NCBI RefSeq assembly: GCF_007829335.1
Contig: NZ_VIWO01000001.1
Coordinates: 496,001-560,000 of the forward strand
DNA length: 64,000 bases
Reading direction: 5' to 3'
Origin: Chitinophaga polysaccharea
GTDB lineage: Bacteria; Bacteroidota; Bacteroidia; Chitinophagales; Chitinophagaceae
The translations under genes were made by a program, and so were the position numbers. The notes beneath the pieces were generated by a model. That model saw only the letters and a program-made list of their open reading frames with translations. It did not search any database and was not told where the DNA came from. Of the stretch, positions 25,332 to 34,417 are shown one piece after another. How positions within the stretch are numbered: the stretch's first letter is position 1; every line of letters begins with the position of its first letter.

Positions 25332-25364
25332 CAAATATAGTAGACTTTGTAGACTTCTGCCAAA
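25332..25364 (-). promoter_or_regulatory. Promoter of the Cys-tract peptide unit
   Basis: On the minus strand, -33 TTTG (25361-25364) and -7 TATATTTG (25332-25339) are 21 bases apart. GTAGACTT occurs twice as a direct repeat (25340-25347 and 25349-25356) in the spacer. The -7 box with its 3' flank (TATATTTGTGG) is identical to the divergent metH box. Confidence 0.7.
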
Positions 25365-25494
25365 TTAAATTTATGATATAACCAAAATCTATATTTAACA
25401 GCAATATTATAAACATGTCGTAAAACCCGTTTAAAGGCTGACTACTTCTTATTTTCCGTAAATACACAAATCAAGAAAATAGCGGGGAAAAGGT

Positions 25495-25560
25495 TATATT
25501 TGTGGCACTTTTACGGGGTGGATTTGTTTATTGTTCGACCCCGTTATCATTTCTTAACGG
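25495..25560 (+). promoter_or_regulatory. metH promoter element and switch-like leader
   Basis: TATATTTG (25495-25502) is a -7 box, about 82 bases before metH. In the leader, ACGGGGT (25513-25519) can pair with ACCCCGT (25538-25544), and CCGTTA (25541-25546) with TAACGG (25555-25560). The two stems share 25541-25544 and so exclude each other. No known riboswitch consensus was recognised. The stretch 25365-25494 between the divergent promoters shows no gene. Confidence 0.45.
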
Positions 25561-25584
25561 TAACTAATAAACATCTTAACAGAT

Positions 25585-26601
25585 ATGAAATCATTACAGG
25601 ACTGCGCTGATGAGCGCATACTCATTATCGATGGTGCAATGGGCACCATGATCCAACGCTACCAACTCCAGGAATCAGACTACAGGGGCGCCCGATTTGC
25701 CGACTACCCCAGCGATCTTAAAGGGAACAATGACCTGTTGAATCTTACTCAGCCTCAGATTATTGAAGCCATTCACAAGGAGTACCTGGAAGCAGGCGCT
25801 GACATTATTGAAACCAATACCTTCAGCAGCACTTCCATTGCCATGGCCGATTACGACATGCAGAAACTGGCTTATGAGCTGAATGTAGCCGCTGCAAAGA
25901 TTGCGAAGAAAGCAGCCGCGGAATACACGGCCAAAAATCCCGATAAACCACGCTTTGTAGCCGGCGCCATAGGGCCCATGAATAAAACCCTGTCGCTGTC
26001 GCCAGACGTTAACAATCCCGGCTTCCGCTCCGTTTATTTCGATGAAGTAGCTACAGCCTATGAAGAGCAGATCAGGGGCCTATATGAGGGCGGCGTGGAT
26101 ATTTTACTGATAGAAACTATTTTCGATACACTTAACTGTAAGGCGGCCATTTACGCCATCAAAAAGTATTTCAGGGAATCCGGCAACCCCGAGTTGCCTG
26201 TCATGATTTCCGGTACCATTACCGATGCTTCCGGCAGAACCCTGAGTGGACAAACACTGGAAGCATTCTACATCTCTGTGATGCACGCCAATCCATTTTC
26301 CATTGGCCTGAACTGCGCACTGGGCGGACAACAAATGCGCCCTTATGTAGAAGAATTATCTAACATTGCCAGCTGCTATGTAAGCTGCTACCCCAATGCC
26401 GGCTTGCCCAATGCCTTTGGAGAATATGACGAAGAACCAGAAGATACAGCCTGCATCATAGAAGATTTCGCCGCATCGGGCTTTGTGAACGTGGTAGGTG
26501 GCTGTTGCGGGACAACCCCGGATCATATACGCCACATTGCAGAACATGTAAAACATATTCAACCACGCCGCAGGCCGGTATTGGCCGAAACGCTGGCATA
26601 A
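25585..26601 (+). CDS. metH: Methionine synthase, homocysteine-binding subunit (split MetH, N-terminal part)
   Basis: 338 residues, the homocysteine S-methyltransferase barrel of cobalamin-dependent MetH as a separate protein. It starts [18 protein letters not shown], the family opening. The zinc-binding Cys residues are in GLNCALGG and [12 protein letters not shown]. It activates homocysteine for methyl transfer from methylcobalamin. The other three MetH modules are on the next gene, 44 bases downstream, so the two form one operon. Splitting of MetH at this point is common in Bacteroidetes, so it is not a frameshift. Confidence 0.95.
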   Translation: MKSLQDCADERILIIDGAMGTMIQRYQLQESDYRGARFADYPSDLKGNNDLLNLTQPQIIEAIHKEYLEAGADIIETNTFSSTSIAMADYDMQKLAYELNVAAAKIAKKAAAEYTAKNPDKPRFVAGAIGPMNKTLSLSPDVNNPGFRSVYFDEVATAYEEQIRGLYEGGVDILLIETIFDTLNCKAAIYAIKKYFRESGNPELPVMISGTITDASGRTLSGQTLEAFYISVMHANPFSIGLNCALGGQQMRPYVEELSNIASCYVSCYPNAGLPNAFGEYDEEPEDTACIIEDFAASGFVNVVGGCCGTTPDHIRHIAEHVKHIQPRRRPVLAETLA

Positions 26602-26645
26602 CCGATCTCTGGACAGTTTTTTATTAAACACCACCAACAGCAACA

Positions 26646-29408
26646 ATGAGCGAAGCTATTATCAATAATACCGACATCAGTGAACCAATTGCCAGTGAAG
26701 GTCAACGGGTTATCAAACCCTATCTGCGCCTCAGTGGATTGGAACCGCTGGTGGTCAGACCTGAAACCAACTTTATTAATGTAGGGGAACGTACCAACGT
26801 AACCGGTTCCAAGAAATTTGCCCGCCTTATCAGGGAAGGCCATTTCGAAGAAGCCCTGTCTGTTGCCCGTCAACAGGTAGAAAGCGGCGCCCAGATCCTG
26901 GACGTAAACATGGACGACGCTCTCCTCGATGGCGAAACCGCCATGACTACTTTCCTGAACCTGCTGGCAGCGGAACCGGATATTTCCCGTATCCCGATCA
27001 TGATCGACTCCAGTAAGTTTTCTGTGATCGAAGCCGGGTTGAAATGTGTACAGGGAAAGTGTATTGTAAACTCCATCAGCTTAAAGGAAGGAGAAGCCAA
27101 ATTCATTGAGCAGGCACATATCTGCAGAAGCTATGGCGCCGCCGTGGTGGTAATGGCTTTTGATGAGCATGGACAGGCCGACACAGAGGAAAAAAGGGTG
27201 CAGTTCAGTCACCGCGCTTATAAAATCCTGACCGAAGTAGTAGGCTATGACCCACAGGATATCATATTCGACCCCAACATATTTGCCATTGCTACCGGTA
27301 TCGAAGAGCATAACAACTACGCCGTAGAGTTTATCAGTGCTACCCGCCGCATCAAAGAACTGATGCCCCTGGCGAAAGTAAGTGGTGGGGTAAGTAACGT
27401 ATCCTTCTCCTTCCGTGGTAATGAAACCGTGCGGGAAGCCATGCACTCCGTATTCCTGTTTCATGCCATCAAAGCGGGCATGGACATGGGTATCGTAAAT
27501 GCCGGGATGTTGCAGATTTATGACGACATAGAACCGCAGCTCCGCGAATTATGTGAGGATGCCATACTAAACAGGCGGGAAGATGCTACAGAGAGATTGA
27601 TACAGTTTGCCGAAACCGTGAAGGCCAAAGGTAAGGTAGTGGAGAAAGATGAAACCTGGCGCACCGGCACCGTAGAAGAAAGATTAAGCCACGCGCTGGT
27701 AAACGGTATTACCGACTACATAGATGGAGATACCGAAGAAGCCCGCCAGAAATATCCCCGTCCGCTGGATGTAATCGAAGGCCCGCTGATGGCGGGAATG
27801 AACATCGTGGGCGACCTGTTTGGCAGTGGTAAAATGTTCCTGCCACAGGTAGTAAAAAGCGCCCGCGTGATGAAAAAATCCGTGGCCATCCTCACCCCTT
27901 ACATTGAGGAAGAAAAAGCCCGGATCCAGGCAGAGCAGGGCGGCGAAATAAAAAATGCCGGTAAAATATTACTGGCCACCGTAAAAGGCGACGTACACGA
28001 CATCGGTAAAAATATTGTAGGCGTAGTACTGGCCTGTAACGGCTATGAAATTATTGACCTGGGAGTAATGGTCCCGGCAGAAAAAATCCTGCAAACGGCC
28101 CGCCAGGAAAAAGTGGATATCATTGGTCTCAGCGGCCTGATTACCCCCAGCCTGGATGAAATGGTGCATGTGGCCCGTGAACTGAAAAGACAGGACTTCA
28201 ACATTCCACTCATCATTGGCGGTGCTACCACCAGCCGTACCCATACTGCTGTGAAGATAGCGCAGGAATACGGACATGGCGTAGTACACGTACTGGACGC
28301 TTCCCGCAGCGTAACCGTTACGGGCAGTTTGCTCAACAAAGCCCTGAAACCCGGTTTCCTGGCGGGTATTAAGAGTGAATATGAGAAACTGAGCGAAGCA
28401 TTCAAGAATAAAAAACAAACCAAACAATTTCTCCCGATTGCTGTGGCCCAGGAAAACAAAACGATGATCGACTGGCCCGCTTTCACGCCTGTAATGCCTA
28501 AAATGACCGGTACCCGGAAATTTGAACAATATGACCTGGGTGAAATTGCAAAATATATTGACTGGCAGCCATTCTTCATCGCCTGGGAGCTCCATGGTAA
28601 ATTCCCACAGATCCTGAGCGATGAGATAGTAGGGGTAGAAGCTACCCGCCTGTACAACGATGCACAGGAGCTGTTGAAAAAAATTGTAGCAGAAAAATGG
28701 CTGACCGCCAATGCGGTAATAGGCATTTTCCCGGCTAACCGCGTGGCCCCGGACTCCGTGAAAGTAACGCCCGAGCAGCCAGATATTGCCCCTGTACAGC
28801 TGGAATTCCTGCGTCAGCAGGTGAAGAAGGCGCCAGGTCAGGCGAATCTCTCACTCGCGGATTTCATTGCCCCAGCAGAAACCGGCAAAACCGACTATAT
28901 TGGCGGCTTTGCAGTAACAACCGGCATTGGCATAGAACAGTGGCTTGATAAATTTAAAGCCGAGCATGACGACTATAACAGCATTATGCTGAAAGCGCTG
29001 GCCGACAGGCTGGCAGAGGCTTTTGCAGAACTGATGCACGAGCGGGTACGTAAAGAGTTCTGGGGGTATGCATCCGAAGAGCATCTTACCAATGAACAGC
29101 TGATTAAGGAAGAATACGCGGGGATCCGTCCGGCGCCAGGTTACCCTGCCTGCCCAGACCATACCGAAAAGTACAAGCTGTTTGACCTCCTGAATGCCAC
29201 CGAAAATACCGGCATTACCTTAACCGAATCGCTTGCGATGTACCCTGCATCCAGCGTTAGCGGCTGGTATTTTGCCAACCCGGAAGGCAAATACTTCGGA
29301 CTTGGAAAAATAGAAAAAGACCAGGTAACAGACTATGCAGCCCGTAAAGGCTGGACAATAGAGGAAGCAGAACAATGGCTCCGCCCCAACCTGGAATACG
29401 ATATCTAA
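26646..29408 (+). CDS. metH: Methionine synthase, folate/cobalamin/activation subunit (split MetH, C-terminal part)
   Basis: 920 residues with three modules in order. The methyl-THF (pterin) binding barrel begins [20 protein letters not shown]. The cobalamin cap and Rossmann domain carry the DxHxxG motif as D449-V-H451-D-I-G454, where His451 is the lower cobalt ligand. The C-terminal AdoMet-binding activation domain has [30 protein letters not shown] short leader of about 40 residues precedes the barrel. It pairs with the upstream homocysteine module. The metF gene at 60752 supplies its methyl-THF substrate. Confidence 0.96.
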   Translation: MSEAIINNTDISEPIASEGQRVIKPYLRLSGLEPLVVRPETNFINVGERTNVTGSKKFARLIREGHFEEALSVARQQVESGAQILDVNMDDALLDGETAMTTFLNLLAAEPDISRIPIMIDSSKFSVIEAGLKCVQGKCIVNSISLKEGEAKFIEQAHICRSYGAAVVVMAFDEHGQADTEEKRVQFSHRAYKILTEVVGYDPQDIIFDPNIFAIATGIEEHNNYAVEFISATRRIKELMPLAKVSGGVSNVSFSFRGNETVREAMHSVFLFHAIKAGMDMGIVNAGMLQIYDDIEPQLRELCEDAILNRREDATERLIQFAETVKAKGKVVEKDETWRTGTVEERLSHALVNGITDYIDGDTEEARQKYPRPLDVIEGPLMAGMNIVGDLFGSGKMFLPQVVKSARVMKKSVAILTPYIEEEKARIQAEQGGEIKNAGKILLATVKGDVHDIGKNIVGVVLACNGYEIIDLGVMVPAEKILQTARQEKVDIIGLSGLITPSLDEMVHVARELKRQDFNIPLIIGGATTSRTHTAVKIAQEYGHGVVHVLDASRSVTVTGSLLNKALKPGFLAGIKSEYEKLSEAFKNKKQTKQFLPIAVAQENKTMIDWPAFTPVMPKMTGTRKFEQYDLGEIAKYIDWQPFFIAWELHGKFPQILSDEIVGVEATRLYNDAQELLKKIVAEKWLTANAVIGIFPANRVAPDSVKVTPEQPDIAPVQLEFLRQQVKKAPGQANLSLADFIAPAETGKTDYIGGFAVTTGIGIEQWLDKFKAEHDDYNSIMLKALADRLAEAFAELMHERVRKEFWGYASEEHLTNEQLIKEEYAGIRPAPGYPACPDHTEKYKLFDLLNATENTGITLTESLAMYPASSVSGWYFANPEGKYFGLGKIEKDQVTDYAARKGWTIEEAEQWLRPNLEYDI

Positions 29409-29492
29409 ATAAAGTAATAGCTGGTGTTTGGCCGCGCATACTCCCCTATGCTACCCTGCCGCTAAACACCCGCTATTCAAAGTTTACAGCGC

Positions 29493-30257
29493 ATGAGAAT
29501 CATATCTTACAACGTTAATGGCCTGAGATCGGCCATGACCAAAGGTTTTACCGAATGGTTACAATCTGATCCCGCCGATATTATCTGCCTCCAGGAAATA
29601 AAAGCCCACCAGGAAAACGTCGACTTTCAGCAATTTGAGCAACTGGGATATGAACATTACTGGTTTCCGGCCCAAAAAAAGGGCTATAGCGGCGTGGCCG
29701 TATTGACCCGTATCAAGCCGGATTTTGTTCAATACGGCAACGGTCATGCACAGAGCGACCAGGAAGGCCGCTTTATACGACTGGATTTTGGCGATATTAC
29801 GCTGATCAACACCTATTTCCCTTCCGGCACCAGCGGGGATGACAGGCAAACCTATAAATACCAGTGGCTGGAGGAGTTTTTCCAGTACCTGGATGCCCTG
29901 AAGAAAACCCGCCCCAACGTGGTTGTATGCGGCGATTACAACATTTGTCATAAGCCCATTGACATCCACGACCCGGTAAGCAATAAAAACTCGACCGGCT
30001 TTTTGCCCGAAGAACGGGCCTGGATGGACCGTTTCTTTGAGAGTGGCTTTGTAGACAGTTTCCGTCATTTCAACCCCGAACCTCACCAGTACAGCTGGTG
30101 GAGCTTCCGGGCCAATGCCAGGAACAATAACAAAGGCTGGCGTATTGACTATATTAATGTAACATCTCCTCTAAAAGACAAGCTTAAACATGCCTCCATT
30201 TACCAGCAGGTAAAGCACTCTGACCATTGTCCGGTGTTCGTGGAGCTGGCCCTTTAA
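29493..30257 (+). CDS. xth: Exodeoxyribonuclease III
   Basis: 254 residues, normal length. All catalytic motifs are visible: ISYNVNGLRSA, DIICLQEIKA with the metal-binding Glu, YFPSG, VVCGDYNICHKPIDI, GWRIDYINV and KHSDHCPVFVEL. The enzyme cleaves DNA at abasic sites and degrades 3' ends in base excision repair. It is followed 18 bases later by a DUF4286 gene, likely on the same transcript. Confidence 0.97.
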   Translation: MRIISYNVNGLRSAMTKGFTEWLQSDPADIICLQEIKAHQENVDFQQFEQLGYEHYWFPAQKKGYSGVAVLTRIKPDFVQYGNGHAQSDQEGRFIRLDFGDITLINTYFPSGTSGDDRQTYKYQWLEEFFQYLDALKKTRPNVVVCGDYNICHKPIDIHDPVSNKNSTGFLPEERAWMDRFFESGFVDSFRHFNPEPHQYSWWSFRANARNNNKGWRIDYINVTSPLKDKLKHASIYQQVKHSDHCPVFVELAL

Positions 30258-30275
30258 GCCTTACAAACGGAAGGT

Positions 30276-30578
30276 ATGATCATATATAATGTAACCACCA
30301 AAGTGGCCACAGAATTGAGTTTTCAATGGCTGCAGTGGATGAAGGAGGAGCAAATTCCGGCTATTATGGCTACCGGGTTATTCCGGGAATACCGTATAAG
30401 CCGGTTATTGGAGCAAGACGATGAGGAAGGACCTACCTATGTAGTGCAATTCCTCGCCGATAGCCCGGAAGAATATAACCGGTTCGTAACGCAGCATCAA
30501 CAAGCCCTGCGGCAGCGTGCCTACGCTATCTTCGGCGATGGTTTTGTGGCATTTAATACCGTGATGGAGGTCATTTAA
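30276..30578 (+). CDS. DUF4286 family protein
   Basis: 100 residues matching the ferredoxin-like DUF4286 pattern: MIIYNVTTKVATELSFQWLQWMKEEQIPAIMATGLF, then YVVQFLADSPEEYNRFVTQHQQALRQRAYAIFGDGFVAFNTVM. Soluble and widespread in Bacteroidetes; function unknown. The xth gene 18 bases upstream may be coincidental or functional. Confidence 0.85.
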   Translation: MIIYNVTTKVATELSFQWLQWMKEEQIPAIMATGLFREYRISRLLEQDDEEGPTYVVQFLADSPEEYNRFVTQHQQALRQRAYAIFGDGFVAFNTVMEVI

Positions 30579-30822
30579 GTAAGGGGTCTTGACTAAACTT
30601 ATCCACAGGAAATCCACTATTTTCAAGGCATCCGGACTTTGGTACAATACTTGGTTCAAAGCTGCGTTAATAGTAAAAAAACGGGTAAACATGCTTCCAC
30701 AAAGGGTTTCATGGGATTATGCTAAAGTCGGGCCCTTTAGCATATTATAGCCTAATCAGCTGTAACCGTTACCAGTAGCGTTTTTCAGCCGATAAAATTT
30801 TCTATAAAAAAGTTGTAAAAAA
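30579..30822. other. Gene-free stretch before HU, with one inverted repeat
   Basis: The only structure seen is TATGCTAAAG (30718-30727) pairing perfectly with CTTTAGCATA (30735-30744) around a 7-base loop. There is no T-run on either side, so it is more like an operator or RNA stem than an intrinsic terminator. No coding signal was found. Confidence 0.5.
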
Positions 30823-30853
30823 TTTGGTAATCTGATAAAACGCGCTATATTTG
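30823..30853 (+). promoter_or_regulatory. Promoter of the HU gene
   Basis: -33 TTTG (30823-30826) and -7 TATATTTG (30846-30853), 19 bases apart, in an AT-rich context 41 bases upstream of the ATG. This is a full consensus match. Confidence 0.75.
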
Positions 30854-30894
30854 CTCACATCAAACATTTTTTCACTAGTTAAATCTTACTAACT

Positions 30895-31164
30895 ATGAAC
30901 AAAGCCGAATTAATCGACAAGCTTGCTAAAGATGCAGGCATTACCAAAACCCAAGCTAACGAAGCTCTGGATTCTTTCACCAAAGCTGTTGCTGATACCC
31001 TGAAAAAAGGTGGTAAAGTAACTTTGGTTGGTTTCGGTACTTTCTCCGTTTCTAAACGTGCTGCACGTAACGGTAGAAACCCACAAACCGGTCAGATCAT
31101 CAAGATCAAGGCTAAGAAAGTTGCTAAATTTAAAGCTGGTAAAGCTTTATCTGACAAGCTCTAA
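30895..31164 (+). CDS. hup: HU-family DNA-binding protein
   Basis: 89 residues, the standard HU size. The helical dimer part is NKAELIDKLAKDAGITKTQANEALDSF. The DNA-binding arm contains GFGTFSVSKRAARNGRNPQTG, with the Pro-containing tip RNPQTG. HU bends DNA and compacts the nucleoid. Strong promoter and strong terminator surround it, as expected for an abundant protein. Confidence 0.97.
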   Translation: MNKAELIDKLAKDAGITKTQANEALDSFTKAVADTLKKGGKVTLVGFGTFSVSKRAARNGRNPQTGQIIKIKAKKVAKFKAGKALSDKL

Positions 31165-31184
31165 TCAGTTAGCACAACTTATTC

Positions 31185-31219
31185 AAGCAAGGAACAATCA
31201 TGTTTCTTGCTTTTTTTTT
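31185..31219 (+). terminator. Terminator of the HU gene
   Basis: AAGCAAGGAAC (31185-31195) pairs with GTTTCTTGCTT (31202-31212), one mismatch, followed by a run of T residues. Confidence 0.85.
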
Positions 31220-31314
31220 ATATCAAAGGGCCAGCACTACGCTATTTCATCGAATTACAGTAATTTGCAGGCTGATAACATCATATTTAAACAACAAACT
31301 TCAAATTATTCGTT

Positions 31315-31434
31315 ATGGGTAGAGGAGATATTAAAACCAAAAGAGGTAAAATCTTCAGTAAATCTTTCGGCAAAGTAAGATCTGCTAAAACCAGAAAAAA
31401 TTCTGCAGCTAAAGCCGCAGCGCCAAAAGCGTAA
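31315..31434 (+). CDS. 30S ribosomal protein THX (bTHX)
   Basis: A 39-residue basic protein starting MGRGDIKTKRGKIFSKSFGK. The opening GRGDIKTKRGKI is the mark of bacterial THX, a small peptide that sits in the head of the 30S subunit. It is separate from HU, which has its own terminator. It ends in an Ala/Lys tail. Repeat copy B follows about 20 bases downstream and may serve as its terminator. Small size makes it easy to miss in automatic annotation. Confidence 0.88.
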   Translation: MGRGDIKTKRGKIFSKSFGKVRSAKTRKNSAAKAAAPKA

Positions 31435-31455
31435 GAAGCTGAAAGCTTGAAGCAT

Positions 31456-31538
31456 AAAGCAAAAAGCTATTGAGGCGAATGACCAGAGCGATTTCATCAT
31501 ATCCGCTTTGATCATTCGCCTCAATAGCTTTTTGCTTT
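31456..31538. repeat. Intergenic long-hairpin repeat, copy B
   Basis: A perfect 27-bp stem, 31456-31482 with 31512-31538, containing TCATTCGCCTCAATAGC in the right arm. The 29-base loop includes GAGCGA and related bases. It separates the converging THX and pdxH genes and probably works as a two-way terminator. Related to copies at 16035-16148 and 33412-33493. Confidence 0.9.
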
Positions 31539-31551
31539 CGTCTTTATGCTT

Positions 31552-32199
31552 TTAAGGGGCCAGCCGCTCTATCTTCCAGCTACCTTCGGTGGTCAATGTA
31601 TACAGGATTCGATCATGCAGGCGGTTACTTCTGCCCTGCCAGAATTCAATGACCTGTGGCTTCACCAGGTATCCACCCCAATAATCGGGTCTTTGGGGGT
31701 CTTCCTGCTTATATTTTGAAGCTACCTGGTCTACCTGTTCTTCCAGGAAAGAACGGTCGGGAATGACCTTACTCTGGGGCGAGGCAATGGCTCCTATCCT
31801 GCTTCCTAATGGCCTGCTGTTATAATATTCATTGCTGACAGCCATGGGGGCCTTGCTCACCGTGCCTTCTATGCGTATCTGTCTTTCCAGTTCCCGCCAG
31901 AAAAACAACAGCGTCACATGCGGATTAGCGGCCAACTCTTGTCCTTTGCGGCTTTCGTAGTTGGTAAAAAACAGAAATCCTTCTTCATCAAAACTTTTCA
32001 GTAATACAATACGTGCAGAGGGATGCCCATCAGGCGTGCTGGTAGCCAATGTCATGGCATTGGGCTCTTCGATTTCACTATGGATAGCATCCTTCCACCA
32101 TTTATCGAACTGGGATAATGGATAAGACGCTACTTCGCTTTCATCCAGGGAAGCCAGCCTATAATCTTTCCTTAAATCCGCTATTTTCTGGTTCAACAT
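31552..32199 (-). CDS. pdxH: Pyridoxamine 5'-phosphate oxidase
   Basis: 215 residues, normal length. Motifs: FDKWWKDAIHSEIEEPNAMTLAT, SARIVLLKSFDEEGFLFFTNYESRKG (FMN site), and near the end GYLVKPQVIEFWQGRSNRLHDRI. It oxidises pyridoxine or pyridoxamine phosphate to pyridoxal phosphate with FMN. It lies divergent from the DUF3298 gene, whose promoter is in the shared region. Confidence 0.96.
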   Translation of the reverse strand: MLNQKIADLRKDYRLASLDESEVASYPLSQFDKWWKDAIHSEIEEPNAMTLATSTPDGHPSARIVLLKSFDEEGFLFFTNYESRKGQELAANPHVTLLFFWRELERQIRIEGTVSKAPMAVSNEYYNSRPLGSRIGAIASPQSKVIPDRSFLEEQVDQVASKYKQEDPQRPDYWGGYLVKPQVIEFWQGRSNRLHDRILYTLTTEGSWKIERLAP

Positions 32200-32254
32200 G
32201 CGCAGTTAATTTTATTGGTTCAAACGGGTCCTCAAAGGTATGGAAGGATAATAG

Positions 32255-32262
32255 TAATTTTG
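32255..32262 (+). promoter_or_regulatory. -7 promoter element of the DUF3298 lipoprotein gene
   Basis: TAATTTTG matches TAnnTTTG, 23 bases before the ATG at 32286. No -33 TTTG at the usual distance. Confidence 0.4.
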
Positions 32263-32285
32263 AGCTACCTGATATAAATCATACT

Positions 32286-33404
32286 ATGAAAAGAGCTTCA
32301 TTTCTGCTGTTGATATTTGCGGCTGCCCTGTTTTCCTGTCATACTCGCAACGGTAACGGTAACACCGGCCCGGGCGATACTACTAACATTATTGTTCCGT
32401 TGGCGTCTACACCTCTCTTTTATACACAGCTGAAAGGGCAACTGGGCGACAAGGAAATTACCATGCAGCTGTTAAAAACAGCGCCTCACCTGTTTCGCGG
32501 TTACTATTGCGATGATAGTACCGGCAGGCCGGTAGGTTTATGGGGAACGCTGGACTCCGGCCTGGTAAACCTCTACGAAGAAACCAATAACAATGCAGAA
32601 GATCGTCTGTTTAGTGGATACCTTTCTGACGAAGGGAATTTCAAAGGAGTATGGCATGGTAACGGTACCTCTTATCATTTTGAATTTCATACCGACCTGA
32701 AAAAGGCGGTGCCTTTACAGGTATTTTACCAGATAGATTCTGCCAGTTTAATTCCTTCCTTTCCCAAATCGCCCATTGGAACGGTTTCCAGCAGCATTAT
32801 CTGGCCGGATTCGCTGGTTGATAGCACTACAGCCAATTTCATCATACAACAGGTAACCGGCAGCACCGCGTTGCGGAATCCTCAGCAATATATACGAAGG
32901 GGTATTGATTCTTTTATTATGAGTTACCGGGTATCCGCCAAAGATGCCGACAGCAGCGAGTTTAGCGATGCCTCGGCTGCCTTGTCCTGGAATTGGACTA
33001 CCGATAATGATATGAAAGTAGTGTACAATACCTGGCCATTACTGGTAATTGAAAAGTATGCATATGACTTTACTGGTGGCGCACATGGTAATTGGGGAGC
33101 TATTTACAAAACGCTGGATCTCTCCAAGAAGAAGGTGCTCACCCCGGATGATATCTTCAAACCGGGATATAAGGAAACGCTAAGTACTTTGCTGGATAAG
33201 GCTTTCAAAGATAGGTTTCATATGAGTGAAGAAGAAGCGCTGGATCAGAACCTGCTGGTAAAAAGCATTCCCCCTAATAATAACTTCATAGTTACCAATA
33301 AGGGGGTTGCCTTCAGTTATGTTCCTTATGAAATAGGACCTTATGCGTTGGGACAGGTAACCTTGTTTATACCGTTTACAGCCATGAAGAGTATACTCCG
33401 CTAG
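32286..33404 (+). CDS. DUF3298 domain lipoprotein (RsiV-like)
   Basis: 372 residues from the ATG at 32286; the longer in-frame reading from 32118 overlaps pdxH antisense and lacks a signal. The signal ends in a lipobox (AALFSCHT). The middle is similar to PdaC/RsiV-like proteins, and the C-terminal DUF3298 region is clear: YDFTGGAHGNWGAIYKTLDL, then VLTPDDIFKPGYKETL, then FIVTNKGVAFSYVPYEIGPYALG. In Bacillus, RsiV is an anti-sigma factor that binds lysozyme; a membrane-lipoprotein here has no sigma neighbour, so a binding role is only a guess. Confidence 0.82.
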   Translation: MKRASFLLLIFAAALFSCHTRNGNGNTGPGDTTNIIVPLASTPLFYTQLKGQLGDKEITMQLLKTAPHLFRGYYCDDSTGRPVGLWGTLDSGLVNLYEETNNNAEDRLFSGYLSDEGNFKGVWHGNGTSYHFEFHTDLKKAVPLQVFYQIDSASLIPSFPKSPIGTVSSSIIWPDSLVDSTTANFIIQQVTGSTALRNPQQYIRRGIDSFIMSYRVSAKDADSSEFSDASAALSWNWTTDNDMKVVYNTWPLLVIEKYAYDFTGGAHGNWGAIYKTLDLSKKKVLTPDDIFKPGYKETLSTLLDKAFKDRFHMSEEEALDQNLLVKSIPPNNNFIVTNKGVAFSYVPYEIGPYALGQVTLFIPFTAMKSILR

Positions 33405-33411
33405 AGAGCAG

Positions 33412-33493
33412 AAAGCATAAAGCTATTAGAGCGAATGATCTTTGCGACAATATAAAATCGCATCGGTCATTCGCTCTAATAGCTTTATGCTTT
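33412..33493. repeat. Intergenic long-hairpin repeat, copy C
   Basis: A perfect 27-bp stem, 33412-33438 with 33467-33493, containing TCATTCGCTCTAATAGC in the right arm. The loop resembles that of copy A (TCTTTGCG ... TCGCAT). It lies between the converging DUF3298 gene and pyrH. The sequence differs from copies A and B in the arm next to GCGAATG, and both sides of the stem change together. Confidence 0.9.
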
Positions 33494-33511
33494 TCGCTGT
33501 ATGCCTTGTGC

Positions 33512-34225
33512 TTATCCCTGCACCAGTGTTCCTACATTTTTTCCCATGATTACGTTCAGGAGATTACCCTGGCGGTTCATATCGAATACGATAATAGGCA
33601 GCTTATTTTCCTGGCAAAGGGTAAAGGCTGTCATATCCATTACGTTGAGGGATTTCTGGTATACTTCGGAGAAGGTGATTGTTTCGAAGCGGGTAGCTGA
33701 TTTATCTTTTTCCGGATCGGCGGTGTAGATACCATCTACGCGGGTACCTTTCAGGATAACATCTGCTTGTATTTCGATGGCCCGTAAAGAGGCAGCGGTG
33801 TCGGTAGTGAAGTAGGGGTTACCGGTACCACCACCAAATATTACAACACGACCCTTTTCCACGTGGCGGATAGCGCGGCGGCGGATATAAGGTTCAGCGA
33901 TTTGTTCCATTTTAATGGCAGACTGCAAGCGGGTATATAAACCTACTTTTTCCAATCCACTCTGGAGGGCCATTCCATTAATCACTGTTGCCAGCATTCC
34001 CATATAGTCTCCCTGTGCTCTTTCAATGCCGGTTTCGGCTTCGTTCATACCACGGTAGATATTCCCCCCGCCGATCACGATGGCTACTTGTACCCCGAGG
34101 TCAGTAACCGCCTTGATATCGTAGGCATACTGAGTTATCACCTTCGGATCAATACCATAATTTGCATCCCCCATGAGGGCCTCACCGCTCAATTTGAGCA
34201 AAATACGCTTATACTTTGGCAACAT
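33512..34225 (-). CDS. pyrH: UMP kinase
   Basis: 237 residues. The amino-acid-kinase fold opens with [14 protein letters not shown], then [13 protein letters not shown], and [17 protein letters not shown] at the UMP site. PyrH makes UDP from UMP and is regulated by UTP and GTP. It lies downstream of tsf but beyond a terminator, so a separate promoter is likely. The frr gene that often follows is not present here. Confidence 0.97.
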   Translation of the reverse strand: MLPKYKRILLKLSGEALMGDANYGIDPKVITQYAYDIKAVTDLGVQVAIVIGGGNIYRGMNEAETGIERAQGDYMGMLATVINGMALQSGLEKVGLYTRLQSAIKMEQIAEPYIRRRAIRHVEKGRVVIFGGGTGNPYFTTDTAASLRAIEIQADVILKGTRVDGIYTADPEKDKSATRFETITFSEVYQKSLNVMDMTAFTLCQENKLPIIVFDMNRQGNLLNVIMGKNVGTLVQG

Positions 34226-34368
34226 GACGCTATAAAATATTGTAAGATTGTGATTTCCTAAATCTGGTTACGGTATTCTAATATACAACTTAAAGGCAGA
34301 AAGAAGGAAAAAAGTGCTTTTTCTTGTTCCTGTTCCCGATAGATTTAAGTGTATGATTAGTTATGCAC

Positions 34369-34404
34369 AAAAAAAAGGAGAGAAACGACTTCTCTCCTTT
34401 TTTT
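34369..34404. terminator. Terminator after tsf
   Basis: A run of A residues plus GGAGAGAA pairs with TTCTCTCC plus a run of T residues, around a short loop (acgac). The symmetrical A/T flanks let it work on both strands; it ends the rplM-rpsI-rpsB-tsf transcript. Confidence 0.85.
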
Positions 34405-34417
34405 CAATGCGGTAATA

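Noticed and set aside
25513..25544. GTTCGACCCC looked like a tRNA T-arm
   Set aside because: No acceptor, D-arm or anticodon arm fits around it; it is better read as a plain hairpin.
25501..25584. A cobalamin, SAM or SAH riboswitch in the metH leader
   Set aside because: No B12-box or other known consensus was seen; only two overlapping short stems were found.
25585..29408. Split metH as a frameshift or pseudogene
   Set aside because: Both parts are intact, with complete modules and a 44-base gap; the split is common in Bacteroidetes.
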